64,000 nucleotides of DNA from Pseudaminobacter soli (ex Li et al. 2025). Its GTDB lineage: Bacteria; Pseudomonadota; Alphaproteobacteria; Rhizobiales; Rhizobiaceae. Below are positions 1 to 9,174 of this stretch, one piece after another. How positions within the stretch are numbered: the stretch's first letter is position 1; each line of letters opens with the position of its first letter. Where the stretch lies: contig NZ_PXYL01000010.1 of NCBI RefSeq assembly GCF_003012705.1, positions 1 through 64,000 of the forward strand, given 5' to 3'. Below the pieces are notes generated by a model that ran no database searches, was not told the DNA's origin, and worked only from the letters and a program-made list of their open reading frames with translations. Both the position numbers and the translations under genes were made by a program.

Positions 1-24
1 ACCGACGAACAGATCCATGGGCAT
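1..24 (-). CDS. 5' end of an unidentified protein, cut by the window edge
   Basis: On the minus strand a start codon at base 24 is preceded, six bases upstream, by a good ribosome binding site (AAGGAG). The frame stays open to the edge and encodes MPMDLFVG. The binding site is the main evidence that this is a real gene start. Eight residues are too few to name a family. It lies downstream of the FAD monooxygenase on the same strand with about 120 bases between, so it may or may not share its transcript. Confidence 0.4.
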
Positions 25-146
25 GGCTCCTTGACCAGTTAAGCTTGAGGAGCCTGCCCGCAGATTGAAATCCTGTCACCCCCGCAGCGGGAGCGCCACG
101 GGAGCCCCAATCATCCGATCTTTTTTTATTGCGGCTCGAACCTTGC

Positions 147-1361
147 TCAGCTCGAGACCGATTCCCACCCGTAGAGCCAGTCGAGGTCGGCGGCGAGTTT
201 TTCGGGCGGCATGGTTTTCAGCACGAGATTGCGGGCCAGCGCCACCGGCCCCCAGGCCTGCCAGGCGAAATGGTTGAAGGCGCCGCGCCGGGCGACTTTT
301 TCGACGCGCGGGCGGCGAGCCCTTTCCCAGGCTGAGAGCGCCGTGGCGAGGTCGGCCGTACCGGCGCCGAGGAAGGTGGCAAGCGTATCGGCGTCCTCGA
401 TGGCCATGGCAGCACCCTGCGCGGCAAACGGCGTCATCGCATGTGCTGCGTCGCCGATCAGCGCAACGCCAGGCGCGGTCCAGACAGAGGGCTGACGCAC
501 GGTGTGGATCGGCCAGGCCGTCCACGGGCCGGCGTTGCGGGCCAGGCCTGACAGAAGGGGCGCCGTGTGGCGCATGGCGCGTTCCAGAGGGGCAGTGTTT
601 GTCTTGTCGGACCAGCCTTCGGCGATGCGCTGGCCGGGCGTGAAGGCGACAAGATTGAAGGCCGCGCCGCCGCGCACCGGATAGGCGATGAGATGGAAGC
701 CGGAATGCAGGAAGGCGCTCACGTTCTCGCGCGCGCCGATCCGCGCCAGACCGCGACCGATTGCGCTCTCCGCATCGATCACGGTGCGCCAGGCGATCTC
801 GCCGGAGAAACTGCTTTGGCGGCCCGCGCCGATGAGCCCGCGTGTGGCCGACCACACGCCATCCGCGCCGATCAACAGCAGGCCCGCAGCGCGTTCGGCA
901 GTACCCGAACGGTCGAAGGTGACGGTGACGCCCTGGTCTTGATGCGCGATGCCGGTCAGTGCGGCGCCGGTCGTGAGCCTGATGGACGACTGGCGGCCGA
1001 CGGCTTCGAGAAGTGCTGATTGCAGGTCGGCGCGATGGGCAACCAGATAGGGCGCATGCCAGCGCCGCATTGCGGTGTCGCCGAGGGGAACGCGCGCCAG
1101 TTCCAAAAGCGTCCGCGCGTCGCGCAGGATCACGCCATGCGGCCGTACAGCTTTCGGCAACAAAAATTCCAGAACGCCGAGGCGATCGAGGATGCGGGTG
1201 GCGTTGGGCGAAAGCTGCAGGCCGGCGCCGACTTCCTCGAGCTTTTCCGAGCGCTCGTAGATGTCGACGGAAAAGCCCTGTCGCGCAAAGGCCAGTGCCG
1301 CGGTCAGGCCGGCAATGCCGGCACCGGCGATTATGACCCGCCCGGACCGCGAAGCGTCCAT
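147..1361 (-). CDS. FAD-dependent monooxygenase, salicylate hydroxylase/UbiH-like
   Basis: This 404-residue protein is a class A flavoprotein monooxygenase. These enzymes use NAD(P)H and O2 to hydroxylate aromatic or related small molecules in the cytosol. The N-terminus has the Rossmann FAD-binding motif GAGIAGLTAAL (about residues 13–23) followed by the acidic end of the second strand (DIYERS). Near residue 295 is the second FAD motif GDAAHAMTPFAAQG, with the family's GD and P. Length is normal for salicylate hydroxylase-like members. It starts 16 bases after the zinc-finger gene ends and probably shares its transcript. The substrate cannot be read from sequence, and members of this family are often over-annotated as salicylate hydroxylase. 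Confidence 0.88.
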   Translation of the reverse strand: MDASRSGRVIIAGAGIAGLTAALAFARQGFSVDIYERSEKLEEVGAGLQLSPNATRILDRLGVLEFLLPKAVRPHGVILRDARTLLELARVPLGDTAMRRWHAPYLVAHRADLQSALLEAVGRQSSIRLTTGAALTGIAHQDQGVTVTFDRSGTAERAAGLLLIGADGVWSATRGLIGAGRQSSFSGEIAWRTVIDAESAIGRGLARIGARENVSAFLHSGFHLIAYPVRGGAAFNLVAFTPGQRIAEGWSDKTNTAPLERAMRHTAPLLSGLARNAGPWTAWPIHTVRQPSVWTAPGVALIGDAAHAMTPFAAQGAAMAIEDADTLATFLGAGTADLATALSAWERARRPRVEKVARRGAFNHFAWQAWGPVALARNLVLKTMPPEKLAADLDWLYGWESVSS

Positions 1362-1377
1362 CGTGCCGATCGTCGGA

Positions 1378-1623
1378 TCAGGCCGCCTGGATCACGTAGA
1401 GGCAGTTTTCCGGGCGCGTTTCGGTGGGCTTCAGTGAACCGTTGAAACGGAAAAGCGTTGAGCAGTACGGGCACACCTTTTCGGAATCCGCGCCCATGTC
1501 GAGGAACACGTGCGGATGATCGAAGGGCGGGGTGGCGCCCACGCACATGAATTCCTTAACGCCGATCTCGATGACCGCGTAACCCGCGTCATTCTGGAAA
1601 TGGGGAATGGAACCGCCGGCCAT
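1378..1623 (-). CDS. Small zinc-finger protein, zf-CHCC / NDUFS6-like
   Basis: The 81-residue product has a single cysteine near residue 27, a His-Pro-His just after it and a CPYC pair near residues 51–54. This is the C-H-C-C zinc ligand pattern of the zf-CHCC family. In alphaproteobacteria and mitochondria this family includes the NDUFS6 accessory subunit of respiratory complex I, so a role at or near complex I is possible. The start is supported by AGGAG six bases upstream. The gene is first of an apparent two-gene unit with the FAD monooxygenase and is divergent from ppk. Which of several zf-CHCC paralogues this is cannot be decided here. Confidence 0.8.
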   Translation of the reverse strand: MAGGSIPHFQNDAGYAVIEIGVKEFMCVGATPPFDHPHVFLDMGADSEKVCPYCSTLFRFNGSLKPTETRPENCLYVIQAA

Positions 1624-1778
1624 GGCTATCTCCTGTCGCTTGCATGCCGCTCATAGCAGGCGTTTGTAACATCGCCAATCGCTTTGCAAGCCATGCGAAA
1701 TCAAACTGTCGCAAAAGGCTGTCAGGAGATAAGCTAAGCCGAACAAGCGGCGCTGCGTCGCAAAGGACAGAGAGGGAC

Positions 1779-3986
1779 ATGAACGAGTTAAGGCCGGTCC
1801 AGACCGAATTTACCACCGTGACCACTGCCGAGGGCGAAGGCACCGCCGGCAATCCCGACCGCTTTGTGAACCGTGAATTCTCCTGGCTGCAATTCAACCG
1901 GCGCGTCCTCGAGGAATCGCAGAACCCGCGCCACCCGCTTCTGGAGCGCGTGCGCTTCCTGTCGATCTCGGCGGCCAATCTCGACGAGTTCTTCATGGTG
2001 CGCGTGGCCGGTCTCGCCGGGCAGGTGCGCCAGGGCATCGCCATCCGCACTCCTGACGGGCGCACGCCCGAGCAGCAGCTCGAGCAGATTCTCGTCGAGG
2101 TCGAGCGGCTACAGGAAGACCAGCAGAAAAGCCTGTCTGAGCTTGCCGTTCTCCTGAAAAAGGAAGGTATCGAAAGCGTTACCGGCGATGCGCTGAACAG
2201 GGATGAGAAGGCCTGGCTCGAATCCCATTTCATGGAGCAGATCTTCCCGGTTCTGACTCCGTTGTCGATCGACCCGGCCCATCCGTTCCCGTTCATCCCG
2301 AATCTGGGCTTCTCCATGGCCCTGCAGTTGCGCCACCTCAAGGACAGCGAGGAGATGACCGCGCTGCTGCGCCTGCCGGTGGCGCTCAAGCGCTATGTCC
2401 GGCTGCCCGACCGCAAAACCATGGTGCGCTTCATCCCGCTCGAAGAAGTGGTGAACATCTTCATAGGAACGCTGTTCCCCGGCTATGAGGTCAAGGGATC
2501 CGGCACGTTCCGCATCATCCGCGATAGCGATATCGAGGTCGAGGAAGAGGCGGAAGATCTCGTCCGGCTGTTCGAGACCGCGCTGAAGCGCCGCAGGCGC
2601 GGGCAGGTGATCCGCATCGAGTTCGACAGCCAGATACCGGACGAGCTGCGCGAGTTCGTCGCGACCGAGCTGGGCGTTTCTCCCTCGCGCATCAGCGTGC
2701 TGACGGGGCCACTGGCGCTCAGCCAGATTTCCGAGATCGTTTCGCTGCCGCGGGACGACCTGAAGTTTCCGCCCTTCAATCCGCGCTTCCCCGAGCGCGT
2801 GCGCGACCATGGCGGCGACTGCTTCGCTGCCATTCGCGAGAAGGACTTTATTGTCCATCACCCCTACGAATCCTTCGACGTGGTGGTGCAGTTCCTGCGC
2901 CAGGCGGCGGCGGATCCGGAGGTGGTGGCGATCAAGCAGACGCTCTACCGCACCTCGAACGATAGCCCCATCGTGCGCGCGCTGGTCGATGCCGCCGAGA
3001 TGGGCAAGTCGGTGACAGCACTCGTCGAGCTCAAGGCGCGTTTCGACGAGGAGGCCAACATCCGCTGGGCGCGCGACCTCGAGCGCGCCGGCGTGCAGGT
3101 GGTGTTCGGCTTCATCGAGCTGAAGACGCACGCCAAGATGTCGCTGGTGGTGCGCCGCGAGGACGGAAAGCTACGCAATTACGTGCACTTGGGCACCGGC
3201 AATTACCATCCGCAGACCGCGCGCATCTATACCGATCTGTCCTTCTTCACGACCGATCCGTACATTGCTCGCGACGTGGCGCAGATCTTCAACTTCATCA
3301 CCGGCTATGCCGAGCCGACCGATGAGATGTTGCTGGCGATGTCGCCCTTCACGCTCCGCAGCCGCATCCTCAAGCACATTTCCGAAGAGATCGAGCACGC
3401 CCGAAACGGGCGACCGGCGCAGATCTGGATGAAGATGAACGCGCTGGTCGATCCGATCATCATCGATTCTCTCTATGAGGCGAGTCACGCTGGGGTTGAG
3501 ATCGATCTGGTCGTGCGCGGCATCTGCTGCCTCAGGCCGCAGGTGCCCGGCCTGTCGGAGAACATTCGCGTCAAGTCGATCGTCGGCCGCTTCCTCGAGC
3601 ACAGCCGCATCTACTGCTTCGGCAACGGCCACGGCCTGCCTTCGGACGACGCGATCGTCTATATCGGCTCGGCCGACCTGATGCCGCGCAACCTCGACCG
3701 ACGGGTCGAAGTCATGGTGCCGATCACCAATCCGACCGTGCATGAGCAGGTGCTTGGCCAGATCATGCTCGGAAACATTGTGGACAACCAGCAAAGTTTC
3801 GAAGTATTGGCAGACGGAACCTCCCGGCGCGTGGTGCCGGACGAGGGCGAAGAACCGTTCAACGCGCAGGAATACTTTATGACCAATCCTAGCTTGTCCG
3901 GACGGGGAGACGCGCTCAAGTCGCATGCGCCCAAGCGTATCGAACAGTTCAAGCGCCGCAGAAAATCCGTTACATCTGAGGTCTGA
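1779..3986 (+). CDS. ppk: Polyphosphate kinase 1
   Basis: PPK1 reversibly polymerises the gamma-phosphate of ATP into polyphosphate. The 735-residue protein has the usual four-domain length. It carries the N-terminal signature [12 protein letters not shown] and the catalytic-domain histidines: His451 in [12 protein letters not shown], which matches the autophosphorylated histidine of the family, and His608 in FLEHSRIY. I chose the ATG at 1779 because GAGAGGGAC precedes it. The longer open frame from 1644 would add 45 residues with no family resemblance and would overlap the divergent gene's leader. The stop overlaps the ppx start as TGATG, so the two are translationally coupled and form the synthesis/degradation pair of the polyphosphate cycle. 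Confidence 0.97.
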   Translation: MNELRPVQTEFTTVTTAEGEGTAGNPDRFVNREFSWLQFNRRVLEESQNPRHPLLERVRFLSISAANLDEFFMVRVAGLAGQVRQGIAIRTPDGRTPEQQLEQILVEVERLQEDQQKSLSELAVLLKKEGIESVTGDALNRDEKAWLESHFMEQIFPVLTPLSIDPAHPFPFIPNLGFSMALQLRHLKDSEEMTALLRLPVALKRYVRLPDRKTMVRFIPLEEVVNIFIGTLFPGYEVKGSGTFRIIRDSDIEVEEEAEDLVRLFETALKRRRRGQVIRIEFDSQIPDELREFVATELGVSPSRISVLTGPLALSQISEIVSLPRDDLKFPPFNPRFPERVRDHGGDCFAAIREKDFIVHHPYESFDVVVQFLRQAAADPEVVAIKQTLYRTSNDSPIVRALVDAAEMGKSVTALVELKARFDEEANIRWARDLERAGVQVVFGFIELKTHAKMSLVVRREDGKLRNYVHLGTGNYHPQTARIYTDLSFFTTDPYIARDVAQIFNFITGYAEPTDEMLLAMSPFTLRSRILKHISEEIEHARNGRPAQIWMKMNALVDPIIIDSLYEASHAGVEIDLVVRGICCLRPQVPGLSENIRVKSIVGRFLEHSRIYCFGNGHGLPSDDAIVYIGSADLMPRNLDRRVEVMVPITNPTVHEQVLGQIMLGNIVDNQQSFEVLADGTSRRVVPDEGEEPFNAQEYFMTNPSLSGRGDALKSHAPKRIEQFKRRRKSVTSEV

Positions 3987-5524
3987 TGATCGCACGATCC
4001 CAGGGCCGGCTTCAGGATCGCCGGCCAATCTCCGTCATAGACATCGGCTCGAACTCGATTCGCCTCGTCGTCTATGAGGGCATAGCACGTTCGCCGACGG
4101 TGCTGTTCAACGAGAAGATGCTGGCGGGACTTGGCCGCGGCATCGTCTCGACGGGCAAGCTCGACCCGGAGGCGGTCACGCGCGCCATCGAGGAGTTCCG
4201 CCGTTTCCGCGCCCTGTCGGACCAGGCCGGCGCGGGAGACCTTTACGTCATCGCCACCGCGGCAGCGCGCGAAGCCGAGAACGGCATCGATTTCATCCAT
4301 CGTGCCGAAAAGATCCTCGGCACCGAAATCCGCGTGCTGAGCGGACGCGAGGAAGCATATTACTCGGCGCTGGGCGTCATATCCGGCTTCCATCCGGCCG
4401 ACGGCATCGCGGGCGACCTTGGCGGCGGCAGCCTGGAGCTGATCGACGTGGCGGGCGAGACGATTGGTGACGGCATCACGCTGCCGCTCGGCGGTTTGCG
4501 CCTGCAGGACATGGCCAAGAATTCGCCCGTCGCGGCGGCCAAGATCGCGCGCGACGAGCTGGCGCGGGCCAAGCTGCTGAAAGGCGGGCAGGGCAGGGTG
4601 TTTTACGCTGTAGGCGGCACGTGGCGAAACCTCGCGCGCCTGCACATGAACACGACGAACTACCCGCTCAGCGTCATGCACCACTACGAGATGGGCATCG
4701 AGAGCTCCCTGCCGTTCCTGCGGCAGGTCGCCAAGGGCGAGATCGACAAGATCAAGGGCATCGAGGGCGTGTCCAAGGTTCGCCGCTCGCTGCTGCCCTA
4801 TGGTGCGGCGGTCATGCTCGAAATCATCGCCGCGATGAAGCCTTCCAAGATCGTGGTGTCGGCGCTCGGCGTGCGCGAAGGCTTTCTCTATTCGCTGCTG
4901 TCGCCGCGCGAGCAGAAGCTCGACCCGCTCATCTCGGCGGCCGAGGAACTGGCGGTGCTGCGCGCCCGCTCGGTCACCCACGCGCATGAGTTGGTGCGCT
5001 GGACCGGGCAGACCTTTGCCACCTTCGGCATCGACGAGACCGAGGACGAAGCGCGCTACCGCCACGCGGCCTGCCTGCTGGCTGACATCGGCTGGCGCGC
5101 GCATCCGGAATATCGGGGCACCCAGTCGCTCAACATCATCGCGCACGCTTCGTTCATCGGCGTCGACCATCCCGGCCGCCTCTATCTGGCGCTGGCCAAT
5201 CTCTATCGGCACGAGGGCATCTCAAACGACAGCGGCGCTGCCGAACTACGGACGCTGGCGACGCCGCGCTATTTGGAGCGCTCCCGGCTCCTGGGCGCGA
5301 TGTTCCGTGTCGTCTATCTCTTGTCGGCCGCGATGCCGGGCGTCATTCCGAAGCTGCGCTGGGAAAGCCGCGACAACGACACGCTGGCGCTGGTCATCCC
5401 GACCGAGTGCGGCAATCTGATTGGCGAGCGCCCGGCAGGACGGCTGGCGCAGCTGGGCAAGCTTGCCGGCCGCAAGCTGGTAATGGAAGTCGAAGGCGAG
5501 CCGCCCTTCACCGCTTTCAAGTAA
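3986..5524 (+). CDS. ppx: Exopolyphosphatase (Ppx/GppA family)
   Basis: This 512-residue enzyme removes terminal phosphate from polyphosphate and belongs to the ASKHA ATPase fold. The phosphate-1 loop appears at the N-terminus (VIDIGSNSIRLVVYE, about residues 14–28) and the second loop as GDLGGGSLELIDV (about residues 142–154). It begins with an ATG that shares its A with the ppk stop codon. The C-terminal half is the HD-like extension typical of proteobacterial Ppx. A GppA-like activity on pppGpp is possible, because the two cannot be separated from sequence alone, but the ppk linkage favours Ppx. A strong hairpin terminator follows 22 bases after the stop. Confidence 0.95.
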   Translation: MIARSQGRLQDRRPISVIDIGSNSIRLVVYEGIARSPTVLFNEKMLAGLGRGIVSTGKLDPEAVTRAIEEFRRFRALSDQAGAGDLYVIATAAAREAENGIDFIHRAEKILGTEIRVLSGREEAYYSALGVISGFHPADGIAGDLGGGSLELIDVAGETIGDGITLPLGGLRLQDMAKNSPVAAAKIARDELARAKLLKGGQGRVFYAVGGTWRNLARLHMNTTNYPLSVMHHYEMGIESSLPFLRQVAKGEIDKIKGIEGVSKVRRSLLPYGAAVMLEIIAAMKPSKIVVSALGVREGFLYSLLSPREQKLDPLISAAEELAVLRARSVTHAHELVRWTGQTFATFGIDETEDEARYRHAACLLADIGWRAHPEYRGTQSLNIIAHASFIGVDHPGRLYLALANLYRHEGISNDSGAAELRTLATPRYLERSRLLGAMFRVVYLLSAAMPGVIPKLRWESRDNDTLALVIPTECGNLIGERPAGRLAQLGKLAGRKLVMEVEGEPPFTAFK

Positions 5525-5545
5525 TCTTTGCTACGAACCCAAACG

Positions 5546-5574
5546 AAAAAGGCCCGGACGAACCGGGCCTTTTT
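5546..5574. terminator. Bidirectional intrinsic terminator between ppx and doxX-like gene
   Basis: A 12-bp perfect inverted repeat, AAAAAGGCCCGG / CCGGGCCTTTTT with a five-base loop, is flanked by A- and T-tracts. It lies between two convergent genes and could stop transcription from both. Confidence 0.9.
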
Positions 5575-5597
5575 GTTGTCTGCGACAGAGCGTGCGG

Positions 5598-5981
5598 TCA
5601 GGCGCGGCGGCCGTCGACCGAATAGGCGCCCGGGCCGAAAGCGGCCAGGACCAGCAGGCCACCGGCCATCGCCAGGTTCTTCTGGAAGTTGATGAGTTGC
5701 ATCATGTCCGCCCAGTTCGTGTGAGCCACGAGCGCTGCGGCGACGCTGAAGATGGCCAGAAGAATAGCGGCGATGCGGGTCTGGAAGCCGATCAGAACGG
5801 CGAGGCCGCCGAAGAACTCGACGAGACCGACGACTACGGCGGTGACGGTCGGCATGGGCAGGCCGTAGCCGGCGAAGTACTGTGCCGTTCCGGCAATGCC
5901 GGTCAGCTTGCCGAAGCCGGCGAGGATAAAGATGATCGACAGCAGAATGCGGCCGAGAAGTACGAGAGCGCTATTGGGCAT
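5598..5981 (-). CDS. DoxX family membrane protein
   Basis: The 127-residue protein has four hydrophobic helices and the DoxX-family opening RILLSIIFILAGFGKL with the GFGK turn. The glycine-rich second helix (GLVEFFGGLAVLIGF) is also typical. DoxX proteins are small inner-membrane proteins of uncertain function, some linked to thiol or oxidative stress. The start at 5981 has GGGGAAG upstream and gives the normal family length. A longer open frame to 6113 adds 44 residues without family similarity and runs into the fumC terminator hairpin. It appears monocistronic, between the ppx terminator and that hairpin. Confidence 0.85.
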   Translation of the reverse strand: MPNSALVLLGRILLSIIFILAGFGKLTGIAGTAQYFAGYGLPMPTVTAVVVGLVEFFGGLAVLIGFQTRIAAILLAIFSVAAALVAHTNWADMMQLINFQKNLAMAGGLLVLAAFGPGAYSVDGRRA

Positions 5982-6104
5982 GTTTCTTCCCCTGAGACGA
6001 TGTTCGATGACGCGGAGGTAACGCGGAACTGGTTTCAAGACGAGATCGAAACTTCCGAACGCATTGTATACCGATTCACACCCAATCGACACTCCGCGTG
6101 CACA

Positions 6105-6143
6105 AAGAGCCATTCACCCTTCCTCGGAGGGTGAATGGCTCTT
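6105..6143 (-). terminator. Hairpin terminator of fumC
   Basis: Perfect 16-bp inverted repeat AAGAGCCATTCACCCT / AGGGTGAATGGCTCTT with a seven-base loop, 38 bases past the fumC stop. On the minus strand the stem ends in CTCTTTG, so the T-tract is short. It lies in the upstream region of the DoxX gene. Confidence 0.75.
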
Positions 6144-6181
6144 GAGTGTCGATCGATTATCGTCGGGGAGGGGCCGCCCGG

Positions 6182-7579
6182 TCAGCCCGGGTGCGTCATG
6201 TCCTCGGGGCGCACCAGGCGGTCGAAGTCCGCTTCGCTGACATAACCGCCGCCAACGGCCTCCTCACGAAGGGTGGTGCCGTTCTTGTGCGCCGTCTTGG
6301 CGATCTTGGCAGCGTTGTCGTAGCCGATGGTGGGCGCAAGCGCGGTGACCAGCATCAGCGAACGCTCGAGGGCTGCCTTGATGTTGTCCTCGCGGGCCTC
6401 GATGCCGACGACGCAATTGTCGGTGAACGAGATCGCCGCATCGGTCATAAGCTGCACCGACTGCAGGAAGTTGTAGGCCATCAGCGGGTTGTAGACGTTG
6501 AGCTCGAAATGGCCCTGGCTGCCGGCGAAGGTCAGCGCTGCGTTGTTGCCGAACACCTGCACGCAGACCTGCGTCAGGGCTTCGGACTGCGTCGGGTTGA
6601 CCTTGCCCGGCATGATCGACGAGCCCGGCTCGTTTTCCGGCAGCGCAAGTTCACCGAGGCCCGAGCGCGGACCCGAGCCGAGGAAGCGGATGTCGTTGGC
6701 GATCTTGAACAACGCCGCGGCGGCGGCGTTGATGGCGCCATGCGAAAACACCATCGAGTCATGTGCGGCCAGCGCCTCGAACTTGTTCGGGGCGGTGACG
6801 AAGGGAATGCCGGTGATGGCGGCGATGCGATCGGCCACCTTCTCGGCAAAACCGATCGGCGCGTTGAGGCCCGTGCCGACGGCGGTGCCGCCCTGCGCCA
6901 GCTCGCACAGGCCCGGCAGCGTCAGCTCGATGCGCTTGATGGAGGAGGCGACCTGCGCGGCATAGCCGGAGAACTCCTGGCCCAGCGTCAGCGGGGTCGC
7001 GTCCTGCGTGTGCGTGCGGCCGATCTTGACGATGTGGGCGAACTGCTTGGCCTTTGTATCGAGCGCGGCATGCAGGTGCTTCAGCGCCGGCAAGAGGTCG
7101 TGGACGATACGCTCCGCGCAGGCGATGTGCATGGCCGTCGGATAGGTGTCGTTCGACGACTGGCTCATATTGACGTGGTCGTTCGGGTGGACCGGCTTCT
7201 TGGAGCCCATGGTGCCACCGAGCAGTTCGATCGCCCGGTTGGAGATCACCTCGTTGGCGTTCATGTTGGACTGGGTGCCCGAGCCGGTCTGCCACACGAC
7301 CAGCGGAAAATGGTCGTTGAGCTTGCCGTCGATGACTTCCTGCGCGGCCTGGATGACAGCCTCGCCGACCTTCGGGTCGAGCCGGCCGAGCTCCATATTG
7401 GCTTCGGCAGCCGCGCGCTTGACGATGCCCAGCGCGCGTACGATTGCCAGCGGCTGCTTTTCCCAGCCGATCTTGAAGTTGCCCAGCGAACGCTGCGCCT
7501 GGGCGCCCCAGTAGCGGTCGGTTTCAACCTCGATGGGGCCGAACGTATCGGTTTCGGTTCTGGTTGGTTTGACGCTCAC
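6182..7579 (-). CDS. fumC: Class II fumarate hydratase
   Basis: FumC interconverts fumarate and L-malate in the TCA cycle. The 465-residue protein carries the fumarase/aspartase superfamily signature [13 protein letters not shown], the substrate-site [13 protein letters not shown] and the [12 protein letters not shown] segment, all typical of class II fumarase rather than aspartase or argininosuccinate lyase. I chose a GTG start at 7579 because GGGAGATGG sits just upstream and the length then matches E. coli FumC. The open frame extends 18 codons further without family similarity. It is monocistronic with its own hairpin downstream. Being an iron-free fumarase it also supplies fumarate handling for the tyrosine pathway at the other end of the window. 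Confidence 0.96.
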   Translation of the reverse strand: MSVKPTRTETDTFGPIEVETDRYWGAQAQRSLGNFKIGWEKQPLAIVRALGIVKRAAAEANMELGRLDPKVGEAVIQAAQEVIDGKLNDHFPLVVWQTGSGTQSNMNANEVISNRAIELLGGTMGSKKPVHPNDHVNMSQSSNDTYPTAMHIACAERIVHDLLPALKHLHAALDTKAKQFAHIVKIGRTHTQDATPLTLGQEFSGYAAQVASSIKRIELTLPGLCELAQGGTAVGTGLNAPIGFAEKVADRIAAITGIPFVTAPNKFEALAAHDSMVFSHGAINAAAAALFKIANDIRFLGSGPRSGLGELALPENEPGSSIMPGKVNPTQSEALTQVCVQVFGNNAALTFAGSQGHFELNVYNPLMAYNFLQSVQLMTDAAISFTDNCVVGIEAREDNIKAALERSLMLVTALAPTIGYDNAAKIAKTAHKNGTTLREEAVGGGYVSEADFDRLVRPEDMTHPG

Positions 7580-7696
7580 GGACCATCTCCCGGAAAATGT
7601 GCAATGTCGGCAATGGCCTACCGCTTTGCACAATGAGCTTCAAGCGAAGATTGGCCACGGCGCCGATGCAAATCGGTTCAAAGAGACCGACAGGTT

Positions 7697-8464
7697 TCAG
7701 GGCAGCAGCGAGCGGGCGGTCGGCGCCAGCCGCAGCCGTTCGGACGGGCGCGCGAAGTAGCGCTCCAGCACCGGCAGGACGCCGTGCATCCAGACCGGGT
7801 CGGCGGCAAGCGCTGCATCGTGGTTGGCCATTGCCATGGCGTCGGTAAAGGCCTGGAAGACCACAAACACGTTTTCGCCGGCGCGTACCGGCAGGCGGGG
7901 ATAGGTGTTTTCGGCATGTTCACTGACGAAGGCGGCGAGCAATTCGCCGTCGTGACGGGCAAGCCGCTGCCTTGCCTCCTCGGCGAAAGTGGCGGCGAAG
8001 TCGACTTCGGTTCCGGGCAGGAGATGGAAGATGGTGGCTGCGACGACCGAGTAGGATGCCTTTCTGCCTGCGGAATCGCGCGCGGCGCCCGAAAGGTCGA
8101 AGGCGCTGTCGGGCCAAGCCGGCGTAAGCAGCAGCACGTCGTCGGAATCGATCATCGTTTCATTGGCCGCATCGCGATATGCGGTCCAGACCAGGCCGCT
8201 ATAGAAGGCGCTGAGGGCGGCGTGGCGCGCCTCCATGTCTTCGAAACCGCGCAGCCAGACGAAACGGTCGGGCCAGTCGAGGTCACGGAACTGGCCGATG
8301 ACCGTCATGCCGGTCTCTTCCTGCGGCTCGACCAGATGCGTGTCGAATATGCGGATTAGATCCTCGCGGCGGCCGGACTTCAGCGTGTACTGCCGAAGTT
8401 CGACGACCGGCGAAAACAAACGGGAACCGCCCACCACATGCGTCGTCCTGTTACCCTCGCTCAT
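7697..8464 (-). CDS. NIPSNAP family protein
   Basis: The 255-residue protein contains two NIPSNAP-like alpha/beta-barrel (ferredoxin-like) halves, the first opening with VVELRQYTLKSGRREDL. In this family small dimeric barrels often bind or modify hydrophobic small molecules, but no reaction can be assigned. Two consecutive ATG codons follow a GGAGG site, and the second (8464) has the better spacing. The gene is divergent from a TetR regulator with two palindromes between them, which suggests that the TetR protein controls it in response to a ligand the protein handles. Confidence 0.8.
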   Translation of the reverse strand: MSEGNRTTHVVGGSRLFSPVVELRQYTLKSGRREDLIRIFDTHLVEPQEETGMTVIGQFRDLDWPDRFVWLRGFEDMEARHAALSAFYSGLVWTAYRDAANETMIDSDDVLLLTPAWPDSAFDLSGAARDSAGRKASYSVVAATIFHLLPGTEVDFAATFAEEARQRLARHDGELLAAFVSEHAENTYPRLPVRAGENVFVVFQAFTDAMAMANHDAALAADPVWMHGVLPVLERYFARPSERLRLAPTARSLLP

Positions 8465-8474
8465 CATTCCTCCA

Positions 8475-8496
8475 AAACAGGGTGACTGTCCTGTTT
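8475..8496. promoter_or_regulatory. Inverted repeat, candidate operator in the NIPSNAP/TetR divergent region
   Basis: Arms AAACAGG and CCTGTTT are separated by eight bases, right upstream of the NIPSNAP ribosome binding site. The position suits repression of that gene by the adjacent TetR protein. Inferred from symmetry and position only. Confidence 0.5.
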
Positions 8497-8502
8497 GGAT
8501 AA

Positions 8503-8524
8503 CAGACCGGTTGCCCGGTTTTGT
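8503..8524. promoter_or_regulatory. Second candidate TetR operator (ACCGG-N4-CCGGT)
   Basis: ACCGG (8506–8510) and CCGGT (8515–8519) form a dyad inside the sequence AGACCGGTTGCCCGGTTT. It resembles the AGACCG..CGGTCT pattern known for several TetR-family operators, for example NemR-type sites. It lies 40 bases before the TetR start and may serve autoregulation. Confidence 0.5.
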
Positions 8525-8560
8525 CAATCTGCTAATGTCAGCATGGATTTGGAGGGTATC

Positions 8561-9163
8561 GTGACGTCGATGGAAAGAGCGCGGCGCAGGCGCACGAACG
8601 ATCCTGAAGGATTGCGCCAGAAGGTGCTGGACGCCGCCGAGCACGCCTTTCAGGTGCGCGGTTATCATGCGACCAGCCTTGGAGATCTCATGCAGGCCGC
8701 CGGCGTGACCGGCGGGGCGCTGCATCATCATTTCCCGACCAAGAAGGCGATCGGCCTTGCCGTCATCAACGAGCGTGTTGCACAGGCGGTGGAGGAAACC
8801 TGGATCGGGCCGGTGGTCAGCGCTGCTTCGGCGCGCGAAGGTGTTTCGGGGGTGTTTGCGGCAGTTGCCGGCGAACTGGAACGCCAAGGTTTTGTGCGCG
8901 GGTGCCCGCTGAACAACCTGGCACACGAATTGTCGCTGGCCGACCCTGAGTTTCGCGCGGCGCTGGCCCGCATTTTTGCCGACTGGCAAGCCGCCATCGC
9001 TTCAAAGGTGCGGACCGACCAGGGCGAGGGGCGTGAGGACCACCGCACCGATCCGGACCGCTATGCCGCCATGGCCGTCGCAACCTATTCAGGCGCCATG
9101 TCGATGGCGAAGGCGTCGCAGGACACAGCCGTCTTGCGGCTGTGCGCTGAGGCCATGCTTTAG
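8561..9163 (+). CDS. TetR/AcrR family transcriptional regulator
   Basis: The 200-residue protein has the TetR helix-turn-helix at about residues 10–55, with the hallmark AFQVRGYHATSLGDLM and GVTGGALHHHFPTKKAI. The C-terminal part looks like the TetR_C domain of the YcdC/NemR-type groups (RGCPLNNLAHEL near the middle). The GTG at 8561 has GGAGGG four bases upstream. An ATG three codons later is the alternative. It is divergent from the NIPSNAP gene, the most likely target, with two dyads between them. The conserved cysteine in RGCPLNN could sense an electrophile as in NemR, but this is inference. Confidence 0.88.
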   Translation: MTSMERARRRRTNDPEGLRQKVLDAAEHAFQVRGYHATSLGDLMQAAGVTGGALHHHFPTKKAIGLAVINERVAQAVEETWIGPVVSAASAREGVSGVFAAVAGELERQGFVRGCPLNNLAHELSLADPEFRAALARIFADWQAAIASKVRTDQGEGREDHRTDPDRYAAMAVATYSGAMSMAKASQDTAVLRLCAEAML

Positions 9164-9174
9164 GCGGGCCTGGA

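Noticed and set aside
1706..1724. CTGTC direct repeats upstream of ppk that look like a Pho box
   Set aside because: The two CTGTC units are 13 bases apart in period, while the PhoB box of rhizobia has an 11-base period, and the following bases do not match. A Pho box cannot be claimed.
6105..6143. The long perfect inverted repeat considered as a mobile-element end
   Set aside because: There is no transposase, no target duplication and no second copy. The position just after fumC fits a terminator.
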